A stretch of DNA of 64,000 bases, taken from NCBI RefSeq assembly GCF_008520305.1, contig NZ_ML703263.1, forward strand, positions 338,100-402,099, written 5' to 3'. Source of the stretch: Mesorhizobium sp. SARCC-RB16n. GTDB taxonomy: Bacteria; Pseudomonadota; Alphaproteobacteria; Rhizobiales; Rhizobiaceae. Below are positions 52,686-61,539 of the stretch, piece by piece. Numbering within the stretch: the stretch's first letter is position 1; each line of letters opens with the position of its first letter. A program made the translations under genes and the position numbers. A model generated the notes under the pieces. It was not told where the DNA came from and did no database searches. It worked only from the letters and a program-made list of their open reading frames with translations.

Positions 52686-53405
52686 ATGCAGGATCCGACG
52701 GACACAGCGGGTGAGTCGAGCCCCGGCCTGGTGAGCACGGCGATCCAGGCGATTACCCGGCATATCCGCTCCGAAGGTCTTGCACCGGGCGATCCGCTGC
52801 CCAGCGAAGCCGCCATGACGCGCCAGCTCAACGTCTCCCGCACCGTCGTGCGCGAGGCGTTCCGCTCGCTTTCTGCGATGCGCCTGATCGACATGAGCGC
52901 CGGGCGCCGGGCCACGGTCGCCAAGCTGGACACCGGCGCGATGTCGATGGTGATCGAGCACGGCATCACCACGCAGCAGATCAGTGTTCACCAGGTCTAT
53001 GACGTCAGGCGCACGATCGAGATGCGCACGGTAGCGCTTGCGGCACTCCGGCGCACCGATGCGGAAGCCGCCGCGATCGGGCAATCCGCCCGGTCGATGC
53101 GCGAGAATTTCCTGAACCCCGAAATTGTCATGGAGCACGACATCGCTTTCCACGAGGCGATAGCGGCTGCCTCGCACAACCCCGTATTTTCGCTGATCGT
53201 CACTGCCTTCAGTGGCGTAACGCGCAGCACCTGGGTGATCGGCTGGCGAACCCGCTCGTCGAACGAGGACCAGCTCAAGATGATCAAGGGGCACGAGGAC
53301 ATAGCCGAAGCCATCCTCAAGGGGGATCCGCGGCTCGCCGCCGAGCATATGGCGCAACATTTCGACAAGAGCGTCAAGGCGCTCCTCGACGCGGGAATTG
53401 CCTGA
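52686..53405 (+). CDS. FadR-subfamily GntR regulator of the sugar locus
   Basis: A 239-residue protein: winged helix (GLVSTAIQAITRHIRSEGLAPGDPLPS, then SRTVVREAFRSLSAMRL) and an FCD all-helical domain with metal-type residues (EHDIAFHEAI, and GHEDI, EHMAQH). FCD regulators bind sugar acids or other carboxylates and usually repress when ligand is absent. GAGGGAG before the ATG. The candidate operator AACCTGT-CAT-ACAGGTT is 14 bp upstream of the start, as in autorepression. The dehydratase gene follows 1 bp after its stop. Confidence 0.93.
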   Translation: MQDPTDTAGESSPGLVSTAIQAITRHIRSEGLAPGDPLPSEAAMTRQLNVSRTVVREAFRSLSAMRLIDMSAGRRATVAKLDTGAMSMVIEHGITTQQISVHQVYDVRRTIEMRTVALAALRRTDAEAAAIGQSARSMRENFLNPEIVMEHDIAFHEAIAAASHNPVFSLIVTAFSGVTRSTWVIGWRTRSSNEDQLKMIKGHEDIAEAILKGDPRLAAEHMAQHFDKSVKALLDAGIA

Positions 53406-53406
53406 C

Positions 53407-54609
53407 ATGAAAATCATTGCGATCGAAACCATCCGCATCGAGGAACGGCCCAACCTGCTCTGGGTCGAGGTCCATACCGACGAAGGCATCACCGGTCTCG
53501 GCGAGACCTTCTTCCTGTCGCGCACCGTCGAGGAATACCTGCACGAATATGTCGCGCCGCGCGTCATCGGCCGCGATCCGCTGCAGATCGATCTCCTGTC
53601 CGCCGACCTAGTCGGCTATCTTGGGTTTCGCTCCAGCGGCGCCGAGGTGCGCGGCAACTCGGCCTTCGACATCGCTCTGTGGGACATTTTCGGCAAGGCC
53701 ACCGGCCAGCCGGTCGCGCAACTGCTCGGCGGCTTCAGCCGCCAGTCGATCCGCACCTACAACACCTGCGCCGGCACCGAATACATCAAGGACGCGAAGG
53801 GCCAGACGACCGCCAATTATGGCATCGGCGCTCGGCGGGACTATGACGATCTGAACGGTTTCCTCACGCGCGCCGGCGAACTGGCGCAGGAACTGCTCGA
53901 AGACGGCATCACCGCCATGAAGATCTGGCCGTTCGACCACGCGGCCGAAAAGACGCGCGGCAACGACATTTCGGCGGCCGACCTCAAGGCCGCGCTCGAA
54001 CCTTTTGAAAAGATACGCAAGGCCGTCGGCGACAAGATCGACATCATGGTCGAGTTCCATTCGATGTGGCAACTCCTGCCCGCCATGAAGATAGCTCGTG
54101 CGCTGACGCCCTTCGGCACCTACTGGCACGAAGATCCCATCCGCATGGACAGCCTCGGCGACCTCAAGCGCTACGAGGCCGCCAGTCCCGCGCCCATCTC
54201 GGCGTCCGAGACGCTTGGCAGCCGCTGGGCCTTCCGCGATTTGCTGGAAACCGGAGCTGCCGGCATCGTCATGCTGGATATTTCGTGGTGCGGCGGGCTG
54301 TCGGAGGCCCGCAAGATCGCCTCGATGGCCGAAGCCTGGCGGTTGCCGGTGGCGCCGCATGACTGCACCGGTCCCGTCGTGCTCGCCGCCTCGACCCACC
54401 TGTCGCTCAATGCCCCCAACGCGCTCGTCCAGGAAAGCGTGCGCGCCTTCTACCGCACCTGGTACCGCGACCTAGTGACCGCGCTGCCGGAGGTCAAGGA
54501 CGGCATGATCACCGTGCCGCCGGGACCGGGGCTGGGGCTGGCGCTCAATCCGGACCTCGGCCGCGCCTACACCGTCCATCGCCGCGTCACCGACAAGGCG
54601 GACATCTGA
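53407..54609 (+). CDS. Enolase-superfamily (mandelate racemase-like) sugar-acid dehydratase
   Basis: A 400-residue enolase-superfamily protein. The catalytic Lys is probably in TAMKIWPFDH; metal ligands lie in VEFHSMWQ (Glu), WHEDPI (Glu) and SETLG (Glu); the C-terminal His in APHDCTG is the other base. It dehydrates an aldonate to the 2-keto-3-deoxy acid. Which one (such as galactonate, arabinonate, xylonate, fuconate or rhamnonate) cannot be told. The start ATG lies 1 bp after the regulator stop (in-frame TTG nine bases earlier is less likely). Central enzyme of the locus. Confidence 0.9.
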   Translation: MKIIAIETIRIEERPNLLWVEVHTDEGITGLGETFFLSRTVEEYLHEYVAPRVIGRDPLQIDLLSADLVGYLGFRSSGAEVRGNSAFDIALWDIFGKATGQPVAQLLGGFSRQSIRTYNTCAGTEYIKDAKGQTTANYGIGARRDYDDLNGFLTRAGELAQELLEDGITAMKIWPFDHAAEKTRGNDISAADLKAALEPFEKIRKAVGDKIDIMVEFHSMWQLLPAMKIARALTPFGTYWHEDPIRMDSLGDLKRYEAASPAPISASETLGSRWAFRDLLETGAAGIVMLDISWCGGLSEARKIASMAEAWRLPVAPHDCTGPVVLAASTHLSLNAPNALVQESVRAFYRTWYRDLVTALPEVKDGMITVPPGPGLGLALNPDLGRAYTVHRRVTDKADI

Positions 54610-54632
54610 GAAATCCAAAGGGAGGAATAGAG

Positions 54633-55607
54633 ATGAAAAAACTGACTGCAATGCTTCTGCTTGGCGCCGCGCTTGTCGGCGCGCAATCCGCCCACGCTGA
54701 CGGGCTCAACATCGTCTTCACGCATCATTCGTCCGCATCGAACACCTTCTGGCAGGCCGTCAAGAAGGGCTATGACGACGCCTGCGCCAAGGTCGAGGCG
54801 AATTGCAACATGGTCTTCACGCAGACCGAGGGCTCGGTCGAGCAGCAGGTCGCCAACATGCGCGCCGCGCTCGCCGCCAAGCCCGACGCGCTCTTGACCT
54901 CCATCGTCGACGACCATGCTTTCGACGACGTCATCAAGGAGGCGCGCGATGCCGGCGTGCTGGTGATCGCCGTCAATGTCGACGACACCGAAGGCGCCAA
55001 GGGCAATGCCCGGCAGGCCTTCATCGGCCAAGGGTTCAAGCCCGCCGGCTATTCGCTCGCCAAGGCCATTTCCGAGAGCTTTCCGAAGGACGGTCCGATC
55101 AAGGTGCTGGTCGGCATTTCCGCTCCCGGCCAGAACTGGTCGGAAAGCCGTGGCGCCGGCGTGATGCAATTCCTCCAAGAATACAAGGCCGCCCATTCAG
55201 ACCGCCAGGTGTCGTGGGAGCGCATCGACAGCGGCACCGACCTCGCCATTACCTCCGACCGTGTCGGCGCCTATCTCAACGCCCATCCCGACACGACAGC
55301 CTATTTCGATACCGGCTTCTGGTGTGCCGGCGTCGCACGCGTGCTGGCCGATCGCGGCGTGGCGCCGGGCAAGGTCCTGCTCGGCGGCTTCGACCTGGTG
55401 CCCGAGGTGCTGCAGCAGATGCAGAAAGGCTATGTTCAGGCGCTGGTCGACCAGCAGCCTTACATGCAGGGCTTCATGCCGGTGATGGAGGCCTATCTCA
55501 ACAAGAAGATCGGCCTTGCCCCATCGGACATCGACACCGGTCAAGGCATCGTGCGGCCAAAGGAGGCCGATGGGATCATGGCGCTCTCCGCTCAGGGTCT
55601 GCGCTGA
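54633..55607 (+). CDS. ABC sugar-binding protein (type 1, ribose/xylose class)
   Basis: A 324-residue periplasmic protein of the Peripla_BP_4 type: signal peptide MKKLTAMLLLGAALVGAQSAHA, then IVFTHHSSASNTFWQAVKKGYDDAC, ALLTSIVDDHAFDDVIKEA (domain-1 strand), VLGGFDLVPEVLQQMQKG, and VDQQPYMQGFMPV. The type is that of RbsB/FrcB binding monosaccharides. GGGAGGAATAGAG precedes the ATG, the best ribosome site in the locus, in keeping with high expression. A perfect hairpin follows 19 bp after its stop. Confidence 0.92.
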   Translation: MKKLTAMLLLGAALVGAQSAHADGLNIVFTHHSSASNTFWQAVKKGYDDACAKVEANCNMVFTQTEGSVEQQVANMRAALAAKPDALLTSIVDDHAFDDVIKEARDAGVLVIAVNVDDTEGAKGNARQAFIGQGFKPAGYSLAKAISESFPKDGPIKVLVGISAPGQNWSESRGAGVMQFLQEYKAAHSDRQVSWERIDSGTDLAITSDRVGAYLNAHPDTTAYFDTGFWCAGVARVLADRGVAPGKVLLGGFDLVPEVLQQMQKGYVQALVDQQPYMQGFMPVMEAYLNKKIGLAPSDIDTGQGIVRPKEADGIMALSAQGLR

Positions 55608-55626
55608 GCTCCAGCTTCGAACCGTT

Positions 55627-55655
55627 GGATCGGCGGCGCCCGGCGCCGCCGATCC
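55627..55655. promoter_or_regulatory. Perfect 14-bp hairpin after the sugar-binding protein gene
   Basis: GGATCGGCGGCGCC (55627-55640), one C, GGCGCCGCCGATCC (55642-55655). Perfect arms, no T tract. It lies between the binding protein and permease genes of one operon. Such 3' hairpins commonly block exonucleases so that the binding-protein segment stays more abundant than the membrane parts. Confidence 0.7.
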
Positions 55656-55670
55656 GCCTGAAATCTCAAA

Positions 55671-56663
55671 ATGCCGGAGCCTAAGTTGAAGCGCCTGTTC
55701 AAGACCTATCTCGAAAAACCGGAACTGGCCGGGCTGATCCTGCTGGTGCTGTTGATCGTCGTGTTCCAGATCCGCTCGCATGGCGTGTTCCTAAACGCCG
55801 ACAATCTGCGCGGCATACTCGGCATCCTGCCGGAGGCCGGCCTCGTCGCCATCGGCGTCACCATCCTGATGATCAGTGGCGAGTTCGACCTGTCCGTCGG
55901 CTCGGTGTTCGCGCTGATGCCGATGACCATGGCGGTCCTGATGGTCCACGGCGCGCCGTTTCCGCTCGCGCTGCTGGCCGGGCTGCTGGTCTGTGCGGCT
56001 GTCGGCTTCATCAACGGCTACGTCACCATACGCTTCGCCATACCGAGCTTCATCACCACTCTCGGCATGCTGTTCATGGCGCGCTCGCTCACCGTCGTCG
56101 TCTCGGGTGGCTTCCCGCCGCTGCTCCCCGCGGACCTGCCGACATGGTTGTTTACCTCCTTCGTAGGCCCGGGCAACATGTTCCGCATGTCGTTCGTCTG
56201 GTTTGCCGGCATTGCCCTTTTGACCTCGTTGATGCTGTCGCACACCAATTTCGGCAACTGGATCAAGGCCACAGGCGGCTTCCTGCCCGCGGCCGCTTCG
56301 ATGGGTATCCCGACCGCCAGGGTCAAGCTTGCCTGCTTCATGCTCTGTTCGATGCTCTCCGGCTTTGCCGGCATGCTGCAGGTGCTGAGGCTGGGCTCGC
56401 CCCTGCCCTCGATCGGCGAGGGGATGGAACTTCAGGCGGTGGCTTCCGCCGTCATCGGCGGCGCTTCGCTCGCCGGCGGCATCGGCACCGTCATGGGCGG
56501 CATCATCGGCACCACGCTCATCCGGGTCATCGACAATGGTCTCGTGCTCAGCCATGTCGATGCCAACTGGTTCAAGTTCGCCATCGGCTTCCTGACCATA
56601 TTCGCCGTTGTCGCCAATGCCTGGATGCGCAAGCGCGCCAAGGCCATCAAGATGGAGGGCTGA
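55671..56663 (+). CDS. ABC sugar permease (RbsC/FrcC type)
   Basis: A 330-residue permease of the ribose/xylose class (BPD_transp_2), with about ten helices. Family segments: SGEFDLSVGSVFAL, IPSFITTLGMLFMAR, and GGIGTVMGGIIGTTLIRVIDNGL. The start is ambiguous: ATG 55671 has no ribosome site, while TTG 55686 (LKRLFKTYLEKPE) has GGAG at 55676-55679 with a 6-nt spacer. The pair SBP-permease-ATPase forms a full importer; the hairpin upstream probably lowers its expression. Confidence 0.92.
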   Translation: MPEPKLKRLFKTYLEKPELAGLILLVLLIVVFQIRSHGVFLNADNLRGILGILPEAGLVAIGVTILMISGEFDLSVGSVFALMPMTMAVLMVHGAPFPLALLAGLLVCAAVGFINGYVTIRFAIPSFITTLGMLFMARSLTVVVSGGFPPLLPADLPTWLFTSFVGPGNMFRMSFVWFAGIALLTSLMLSHTNFGNWIKATGGFLPAAASMGIPTARVKLACFMLCSMLSGFAGMLQVLRLGSPLPSIGEGMELQAVASAVIGGASLAGGIGTVMGGIIGTTLIRVIDNGLVLSHVDANWFKFAIGFLTIFAVVANAWMRKRAKAIKMEG

Positions 56664-56666
56664 ACG

Positions 56667-57398
56667 ATGACCGACGCGATCATCTCGGTCCGCAACCTCC
56701 ACAAATGGTATTCCGGCGTCCATGCGCTGAAGGGCGTGACGCTCGACTTCACACGTGGCGAGGCGCTTGGACTGGTCGGCGACAACGGCGCCGGCAAATC
56801 AACCCTCATCAACATCCTCTCCGGGGTCCACACGGCGGATCAGGGCGAGATCCAAGTCGAAGGCAGGCCAGTCAGCATCACCAAGCCGCGCGATGCCATG
56901 GATCTCGGTATCGAGACGATATACCAGTATAATTCCATGGTTCCGACCATGTCGATCGCCAGGAACCTGTTCATCGGACGCGAACCGATCCGGTTCTCGG
57001 TCCTTGGCGTTGGCCTGCTCGACCAGAAGAAGATGGCAAGCGAAAGCATCCGCGCCATCGCCAATGTCGACCTGCATCTACGCTCGCCCGACGCGCTTGT
57101 CGGCGAACTTTCCGGCGGACAGCGGCAAGGCGTCGCCATCGCGCGTGCTATGCATTTCAAGTCTAAGGTGATGATCCTCGACGAGCCGACCAACCATCTC
57201 TCGGTCAAGGAGACGAAGAAGGTGATCGGTTTCGTACGCAGCCTCAAGGAACAGGGCGTGACCGGCGTCTTCATCAGCCACAACATGCATCATGTGTTCG
57301 AATGCTGCGACCGCGTGGTGGCGATGGCGCGCGGCGAGGTCGTGCTGGACAAACGGATCGAGGATACCTCGATCGATGAAGTCCACGGCGTTTTGTAA
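56667..57398 (+). CDS. ABC sugar importer ATPase, single-domain (FrcA type)
   Basis: A 243-residue ATPase with one ABC domain, in contrast to the two-domain RbsA/XylG type of about 500. Walker A GDNGAGKST, signature LSGGQRQGVAIARAM, Walker B MILDEPTNHLSV, H-loop region SHNMHHVFE. It must work as a homodimer. This shape is that of rhizobial FrcA. Start ATG 3 bp after the permease stop. Downstream SDR gene follows after 12 bp. Confidence 0.93.
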   Translation: MTDAIISVRNLHKWYSGVHALKGVTLDFTRGEALGLVGDNGAGKSTLINILSGVHTADQGEIQVEGRPVSITKPRDAMDLGIETIYQYNSMVPTMSIARNLFIGREPIRFSVLGVGLLDQKKMASESIRAIANVDLHLRSPDALVGELSGGQRQGVAIARAMHFKSKVMILDEPTNHLSVKETKKVIGFVRSLKEQGVTGVFISHNMHHVFECCDRVVAMARGEVVLDKRIEDTSIDEVHGVL

Positions 57399-57410
57399 GG
57401 AGTGGCGGCA

Positions 57411-58166
57411 ATGAAGGTTCTTGCCGATCGGGTCGTGCTTTTGACCGGCGGCCTTGGTTCGCTCGGCCGGGCCCAGGCCGCCACGCTGGCGCGAGCCGGT
57501 GCCCGCGTGCTGGTGCTCGACCGGCCCGATATCGAAGACGGACCGGAAACCGCAGCGACGCTCGCCGGGCAGGCCGAAGGCGACATTGCCTTCATCGGCT
57601 GCGATCTCAACCGGCTTGCCGAGGCTGAGAAGGCTGTCGCGGCCTTGGCGGCAAGGGAAGGCGGGATCGATATCCTGATCAACAACGCGGCCCTGATCAT
57701 CAACCGGCCGTTCGAGGAATTCTCGCTGTCCGAATACGAGGACCAGATCAGGGTCAATTCCTCGGCCGCCTTTGCACTTGTGCGCGCCTGCGCACCGGGC
57801 ATGAAGGCGAAGGCGTATGGCAAGATCGTGAACTTCTGCTCGATCACACTCAATGGCCGGTGGGATGGCTACGTACCTTATGTAGCATCGAAAGGCGCGA
57901 TGCTGGGCCTCACGAAGTCGCTGGCACGGGAACTGGGGCCGCATGGTATCACAGTAAACGCAGTGTCGCCGGGCGCCGTCGTTTCCGAAGCAGAGGAGCG
58001 CGTGTTCGGCGAGCGGCTCAAGGAATACAGTGATTGGATCATGGCCAGCCAGAGCCTGAAGCGCCGCATCGAACCGCATCATGTCGCCGATCTTGTGCTG
58101 TTCCTTGTTTCGCCTGCCGCGGACATGATCAGCGGTCAGGACATCCACGTCGACGGTGGCTGGTAG
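57411..58166 (+). CDS. Short-chain dehydrogenase/reductase, likely sugar dehydrogenase
   Basis: A 251-residue classical SDR: TGGLGSLGRAQA (the TGxxxGxG cofactor loop), DLNRLAEAEKAV, INNAALIIN (NNAG variant NNAA), catalytic Ser in FCSITLNG, YVPYVASKG (YxxxK) and AVSPGAVV. NAD+ versus NADP+ is not settled, but an Asp near residue 38 (VLVLDRPD) favours NAD. In this context it may oxidise an aldose to its lactone. ATG 57411 follows AAGGAG by 8 nt. It lies right after the ATPase. Confidence 0.9.
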   Translation: MKVLADRVVLLTGGLGSLGRAQAATLARAGARVLVLDRPDIEDGPETAATLAGQAEGDIAFIGCDLNRLAEAEKAVAALAAREGGIDILINNAALIINRPFEEFSLSEYEDQIRVNSSAAFALVRACAPGMKAKAYGKIVNFCSITLNGRWDGYVPYVASKGAMLGLTKSLARELGPHGITVNAVSPGAVVSEAEERVFGERLKEYSDWIMASQSLKRRIEPHHVADLVLFLVSPAADMISGQDIHVDGGW

Positions 58167-58176
58167 CGTTCCGTCG

Positions 58177-59046
58177 ATGACGAACATCGACACGATCGAA
58201 CTTGCCGACGAACGCGCCAGGGTGGTTGTCAGTCCTCGCCAGGGCGCGGCGATCCTGCGCTACGACGCGCTTCGCTCCGACGGCGTGTTCACACCTGTGA
58301 TAAAACCGTCAGAAGGATTGATGAAATTCGGTTCCCAGTTGCTGGCGCCGTGGTCGAACCGGATTTCCGGCGGCGGCTTCGAGTTCGACAGGCGTTTCCA
58401 TACGATAGAACCCAACGTCGACGGCGAGCCGTTCCCGCTTCATGGCGACGCTTTTCAAAAGCCTTGGCGTCTGATGCGGCGAACGGGGACCGAGGCTGAG
58501 TTCGTTCTTGGCGATGGGGCGATCGGACCCTATCGCTACCATGCGAGCGTGCTCTACGCACTGGAGAACGGCGCGCTGAGCGCTACCTTGACCATTGAGA
58601 ACCGGGCCGTGATCCGGCTGCCTTATGGGCTTGGCTTCCATCCATGGTTTCCGCGCAACGCGCGCACATTGCTCCAGGCATCGGCCGAGAGCGTCTGGCT
58701 TGAGGATGAACGCCATCTGCCGACCAGGATGGTGCCCCTCACCGACCACCCCGACTGGGATTTCTCGAAACGTGCGCCGCTTCCCGATACCTGGATAAAC
58801 AATGCGTTTGAGGGCTGGGATGGACGCGCTTCGATCGTCCAACCCGATGATGCCATGGTCGTCTCGATCGAAGCATCGCCGCCACTAGGCGTCTTCATTC
58901 TCTATTCGCCGGCGCGAGACGCCGATTTCTTCTGTTTCGAACCTGTCTCGCATACAGTGGATGCTCATCACATCGGCGGCCTGAGGACACTCGAGCCGAG
59001 GGAATCGATGACCTCGCGGATGCGACTGCGGTGGCATGAGCTTTGA
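58177..59046 (+). CDS. Aldose 1-epimerase-like mutarotase
   Basis: A 289-residue protein of the galactose-mutarotase superfamily. His-containing active-site segments: FPLHGDAFQKPW (His near 88) and GFHPWFPRN (catalytic His near 158), with a C-terminal Glu region (FFCFEPVSHTVDAHH). It interconverts anomers, so that the sugar dehydrogenase can use all substrate. ATG 58177, 10 bp after the SDR stop; no good ribosome site, and a GTG at 58156 is an overlapping alternative. Ends 92 bp before the FAH gene. Confidence 0.85.
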   Translation: MTNIDTIELADERARVVVSPRQGAAILRYDALRSDGVFTPVIKPSEGLMKFGSQLLAPWSNRISGGGFEFDRRFHTIEPNVDGEPFPLHGDAFQKPWRLMRRTGTEAEFVLGDGAIGPYRYHASVLYALENGALSATLTIENRAVIRLPYGLGFHPWFPRNARTLLQASAESVWLEDERHLPTRMVPLTDHPDWDFSKRAPLPDTWINNAFEGWDGRASIVQPDDAMVVSIEASPPLGVFILYSPARDADFFCFEPVSHTVDAHHIGGLRTLEPRESMTSRMRLRWHEL

Positions 59047-59138
59047 TGCCGGTGAAGCGTGTGGTGTTCGGCGCGATTTGACTTGAAGAGAAGCCGCCGG
59101 AATTTCACAATCCGGATGTCCTGCCCAACAACGAGAGA

Positions 59139-60299
59139 ATGATGACGAACACGATGAACCTCCCTGGTGACGGTGTCTTTCTCGGCCGCGCTCGATTGCC
59201 GCCCGCCTCGCATCCCCTGGTCGTCACCGTGCGTGACGGCACCGTCTTCGACATTACGTCGAGCGCGGCGCCTACCGTCCGTGACGTCTGCGAATTGGCC
59301 GATCCTGCCGGCCATGTGCGCTCGGCCAAGGGCACGCCGATCGGTTCACTCGACGACATCGCGGCCAACAGTTTCGAAGCCGCGCGCGATCCGGCAAAAC
59401 CCTTTCTGCTGTCCCCGGTCGACCTGCAGGCGATCAAGGCATCCGGCGTCACCTTCGTGGTCAGCCTGCTCGAACGGGTGATCGAGGAACAGGCGCGCGG
59501 CTCGGCGGAAAAGGCCGACGCCATCCGCGCCGACATTGCCGGGCTGATCGGCCATGACCTTTCAAAGCTCAAGCCCGGCTCGCCCGAGGCGATGGAGATC
59601 AAGGCCAAGCTGATTTCACGCGGCGCCTGGTCGCAATATCTGGAAGTGGGCATCGGCCCCGATGCCGAGATCTTCACCAAGTGCCAGCCCATGGCCTCGG
59701 TCGGCTTCGGCGCCGATGTCGGCCTCCACCCGGTGTCGACCTGGAACAATCCGGAGCCGGAGATCGCCATGATCGCCGCCTCAAGCGGCAGGATCGTCGG
59801 CGCCACCATCGGCAACGACGTCAATCTGCGTGACGTCGAAGGGCGCTCGGCGCTGCTGCTCGGCAAGGCCAAGGACAACAACGCCTCGGCCTCGCTTGGC
59901 CCCTTCATCCGGCTGTTCGACGACACGTTCTCCATCGCCGACGTGAAGCAGGCCGTCGTGCGCCTGAAGGTCGAGGGAGACGATGGATTCTCGCTGGAGG
60001 GCGCAAGCTCGATGGCCGAGATCAGCCGATCGCCGGAAGAGCTGGTTGCCGCGGCAATGGGGCCGCATCACCAGTATCCGGACGGGCTGGCTCTCTATCT
60101 CGGCACGATGTTCGTGCCGTCGAAGGATCGCGGCGAAAAGGGCAAGGGATTTACGCACAAGGTCGGCGACATCGTCACCATCTCGTCGGAGAAATTCGGC
60201 GCACTCGTCAACCGCGTGCGGCTGTCGCCCGATTGCCCGCACTGGACCTACGGCGCCAGCCATTTGATGCGCGATCTCGCCAAGGCCGGTCTGCTCTAA
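59139..60299 (+). CDS. FAH-family 2-keto-3-deoxy-sugar-acid dehydratase (XylX/AraD1-like)
   Basis: A 386-residue fumarylacetoacetate-hydrolase-family protein. The metal and catalytic region is PVSTWNNPEPEIAMI with GATIGNDVNLRDVEGRSALLLGKAKDNNASASLGPF following, and HKVGDIVTISSEKFGALVNRV near the C-terminus. The length and layout match Caulobacter XylX and relatives, which turn 2-keto-3-deoxy-pentonate into alpha-ketoglutarate semialdehyde. Two adjacent ATG codons (59139, 59142) are both plausible. Context (aldonate dehydratase, lactonase, SDR) supports this step over true fumarylacetoacetate cleavage, but the exact substrate is inferred. Confidence 0.83.
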   Translation: MMTNTMNLPGDGVFLGRARLPPASHPLVVTVRDGTVFDITSSAAPTVRDVCELADPAGHVRSAKGTPIGSLDDIAANSFEAARDPAKPFLLSPVDLQAIKASGVTFVVSLLERVIEEQARGSAEKADAIRADIAGLIGHDLSKLKPGSPEAMEIKAKLISRGAWSQYLEVGIGPDAEIFTKCQPMASVGFGADVGLHPVSTWNNPEPEIAMIAASSGRIVGATIGNDVNLRDVEGRSALLLGKAKDNNASASLGPFIRLFDDTFSIADVKQAVVRLKVEGDDGFSLEGASSMAEISRSPEELVAAAMGPHHQYPDGLALYLGTMFVPSKDRGEKGKGFTHKVGDIVTISSEKFGALVNRVRLSPDCPHWTYGASHLMRDLAKAGLL

Positions 60300-60592
60300 G
60301 CGGTTCTTCAGGGGCTTTCGCCTGAAATGACCGCGCGGACATGATCAGGACGGCCCGCTCGGCTGAGCCTCGGTGCCAATCATCCCGCTGCCTGGAAAAA
60401 ATCATTTCAACTGATGCGATCTGATGGGGTCGTTGATGGCGTCGCGTCAGGCGCCAACTACATCTGCAGATGGAGGCTTGCCATCCACCGAAAAAGGGAA
60501 TGCTCTTAGGCATCCGAGCGGCGCTGGCAAAAGACGCAATCCGGCTGAAGCCGGAACAAGGGACGGATCATCTGCAACCGGGAGGAAATCAA
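60300..60592. other. 293-bp intergenic region before the second sugar importer
   Basis: No gene is supported here. A short dyad TTCAGG/CCTGAA (60308-60327) with flanking GCGGT/ACCGC follows the FAH stop and may help end transcription, although it has no T tract. An AT-rich patch near 60400 (AAAAAATCATTTCAAC) is the best place for a LacI operator or promoter of the second importer, but no clear palindrome is present. Confidence 0.35.
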
Positions 60593-61528
60593 ATGCTGAC
60601 AAGACTGAGACTTGTGCTCTACGGCCTGCTGATCGCGCTGACGGTCATTCCGGCAGCCGCGCAGGCCAAGACGTTCTACTGGATTTCACATGGCGGGCCG
60701 GCCGACCCGGTCTGGACCTACTTCCTCGCCGGCGCCAAGCAATGGGCCAAGGACACCGGCAACACCGTCAACACCTCGTTCCACAATGGCGACGTCGCCT
60801 CGCAACAGGAAGCGGTCCGCGCCGCCCTCTCCGCCAAGGCCGACGGCATCGTCACCACCAGCCCGGATCCGGGCAGCCTGGTCGAGATCGTCAAGGAAGC
60901 GCGCGCGGCCAACATCCCGATCATCAATTTCAACACGCCCGATCCCAAGGCCAATTTCAACGCCTATGTCGGCGGCGACAACGTCACCTTCGGCAAGCAC
61001 TGGGCGCAGTATCTGGTGGACAAGGGCCTGGTGAAGAAGGGCGACTTCGTCTGGATGCCGGTCGAGATCCCCGGCGCCACTTACGGCGTGCAGGAAGAGG
61101 AAGGCATCAAGAGCGTCTTCGGTCCGCTCGGCATCACCTATGAGGTGACCGAGGCGACGCTCGACCAGGCCGAGGTGATCAACCGCATGGTCGACTACCT
61201 CACCGCCCACAAGGGCAAGGTCAACGCCATCATCGGCCTGGGCGACCTCGTCACCGGTTCGATCAAGCGCGTGTTCGACCAGGTCGGCGTCAAGCCAGGC
61301 GAAATCCCGGTCGTCGGCTGGGGCAACTCGCTCGACACCACGCAGGAAGTGCTGAACGGCTATGTCAATGCCGGCCAGTGGCAGGACCCGCAGGCGACCA
61401 GCTACGTCGCGCTTTCGCTCGCCAACATGGCGGCCAGCGGCATTCCTCCGGGCTTCAACGTCATCACCGGCGCGCTCTATGAGAAGGACACTGCGGCGGT
61501 CTACGACAAGATCCTGTCCGGCAAATAA
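60593..61528 (+). CDS. Second ABC sugar-binding protein
   Basis: A 311-residue type 1 sugar-binding protein: signal peptide TRLRLVLYGLLIALTVIPAAAQA, then FYWISHGGPADPVWTYFLAGAKQWAK, VNTSFHNGDVASQQEAVRAAL, GIVTTSPDPGSLVEIVKEA, and IPVVGWGNSLDTTQEVLNG. It differs from the first one in sequence, so the two importers probably have different ligands or affinities. GGGAGGAAATCAA before ATG 60593 is excellent. A hairpin follows its stop. Confidence 0.92.
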   Translation: MLTRLRLVLYGLLIALTVIPAAAQAKTFYWISHGGPADPVWTYFLAGAKQWAKDTGNTVNTSFHNGDVASQQEAVRAALSAKADGIVTTSPDPGSLVEIVKEARAANIPIINFNTPDPKANFNAYVGGDNVTFGKHWAQYLVDKGLVKKGDFVWMPVEIPGATYGVQEEEGIKSVFGPLGITYEVTEATLDQAEVINRMVDYLTAHKGKVNAIIGLGDLVTGSIKRVFDQVGVKPGEIPVVGWGNSLDTTQEVLNGYVNAGQWQDPQATSYVALSLANMAASGIPPGFNVITGALYEKDTAAVYDKILSGK

Positions 61529-61539
61529 CCCGCGATCCC

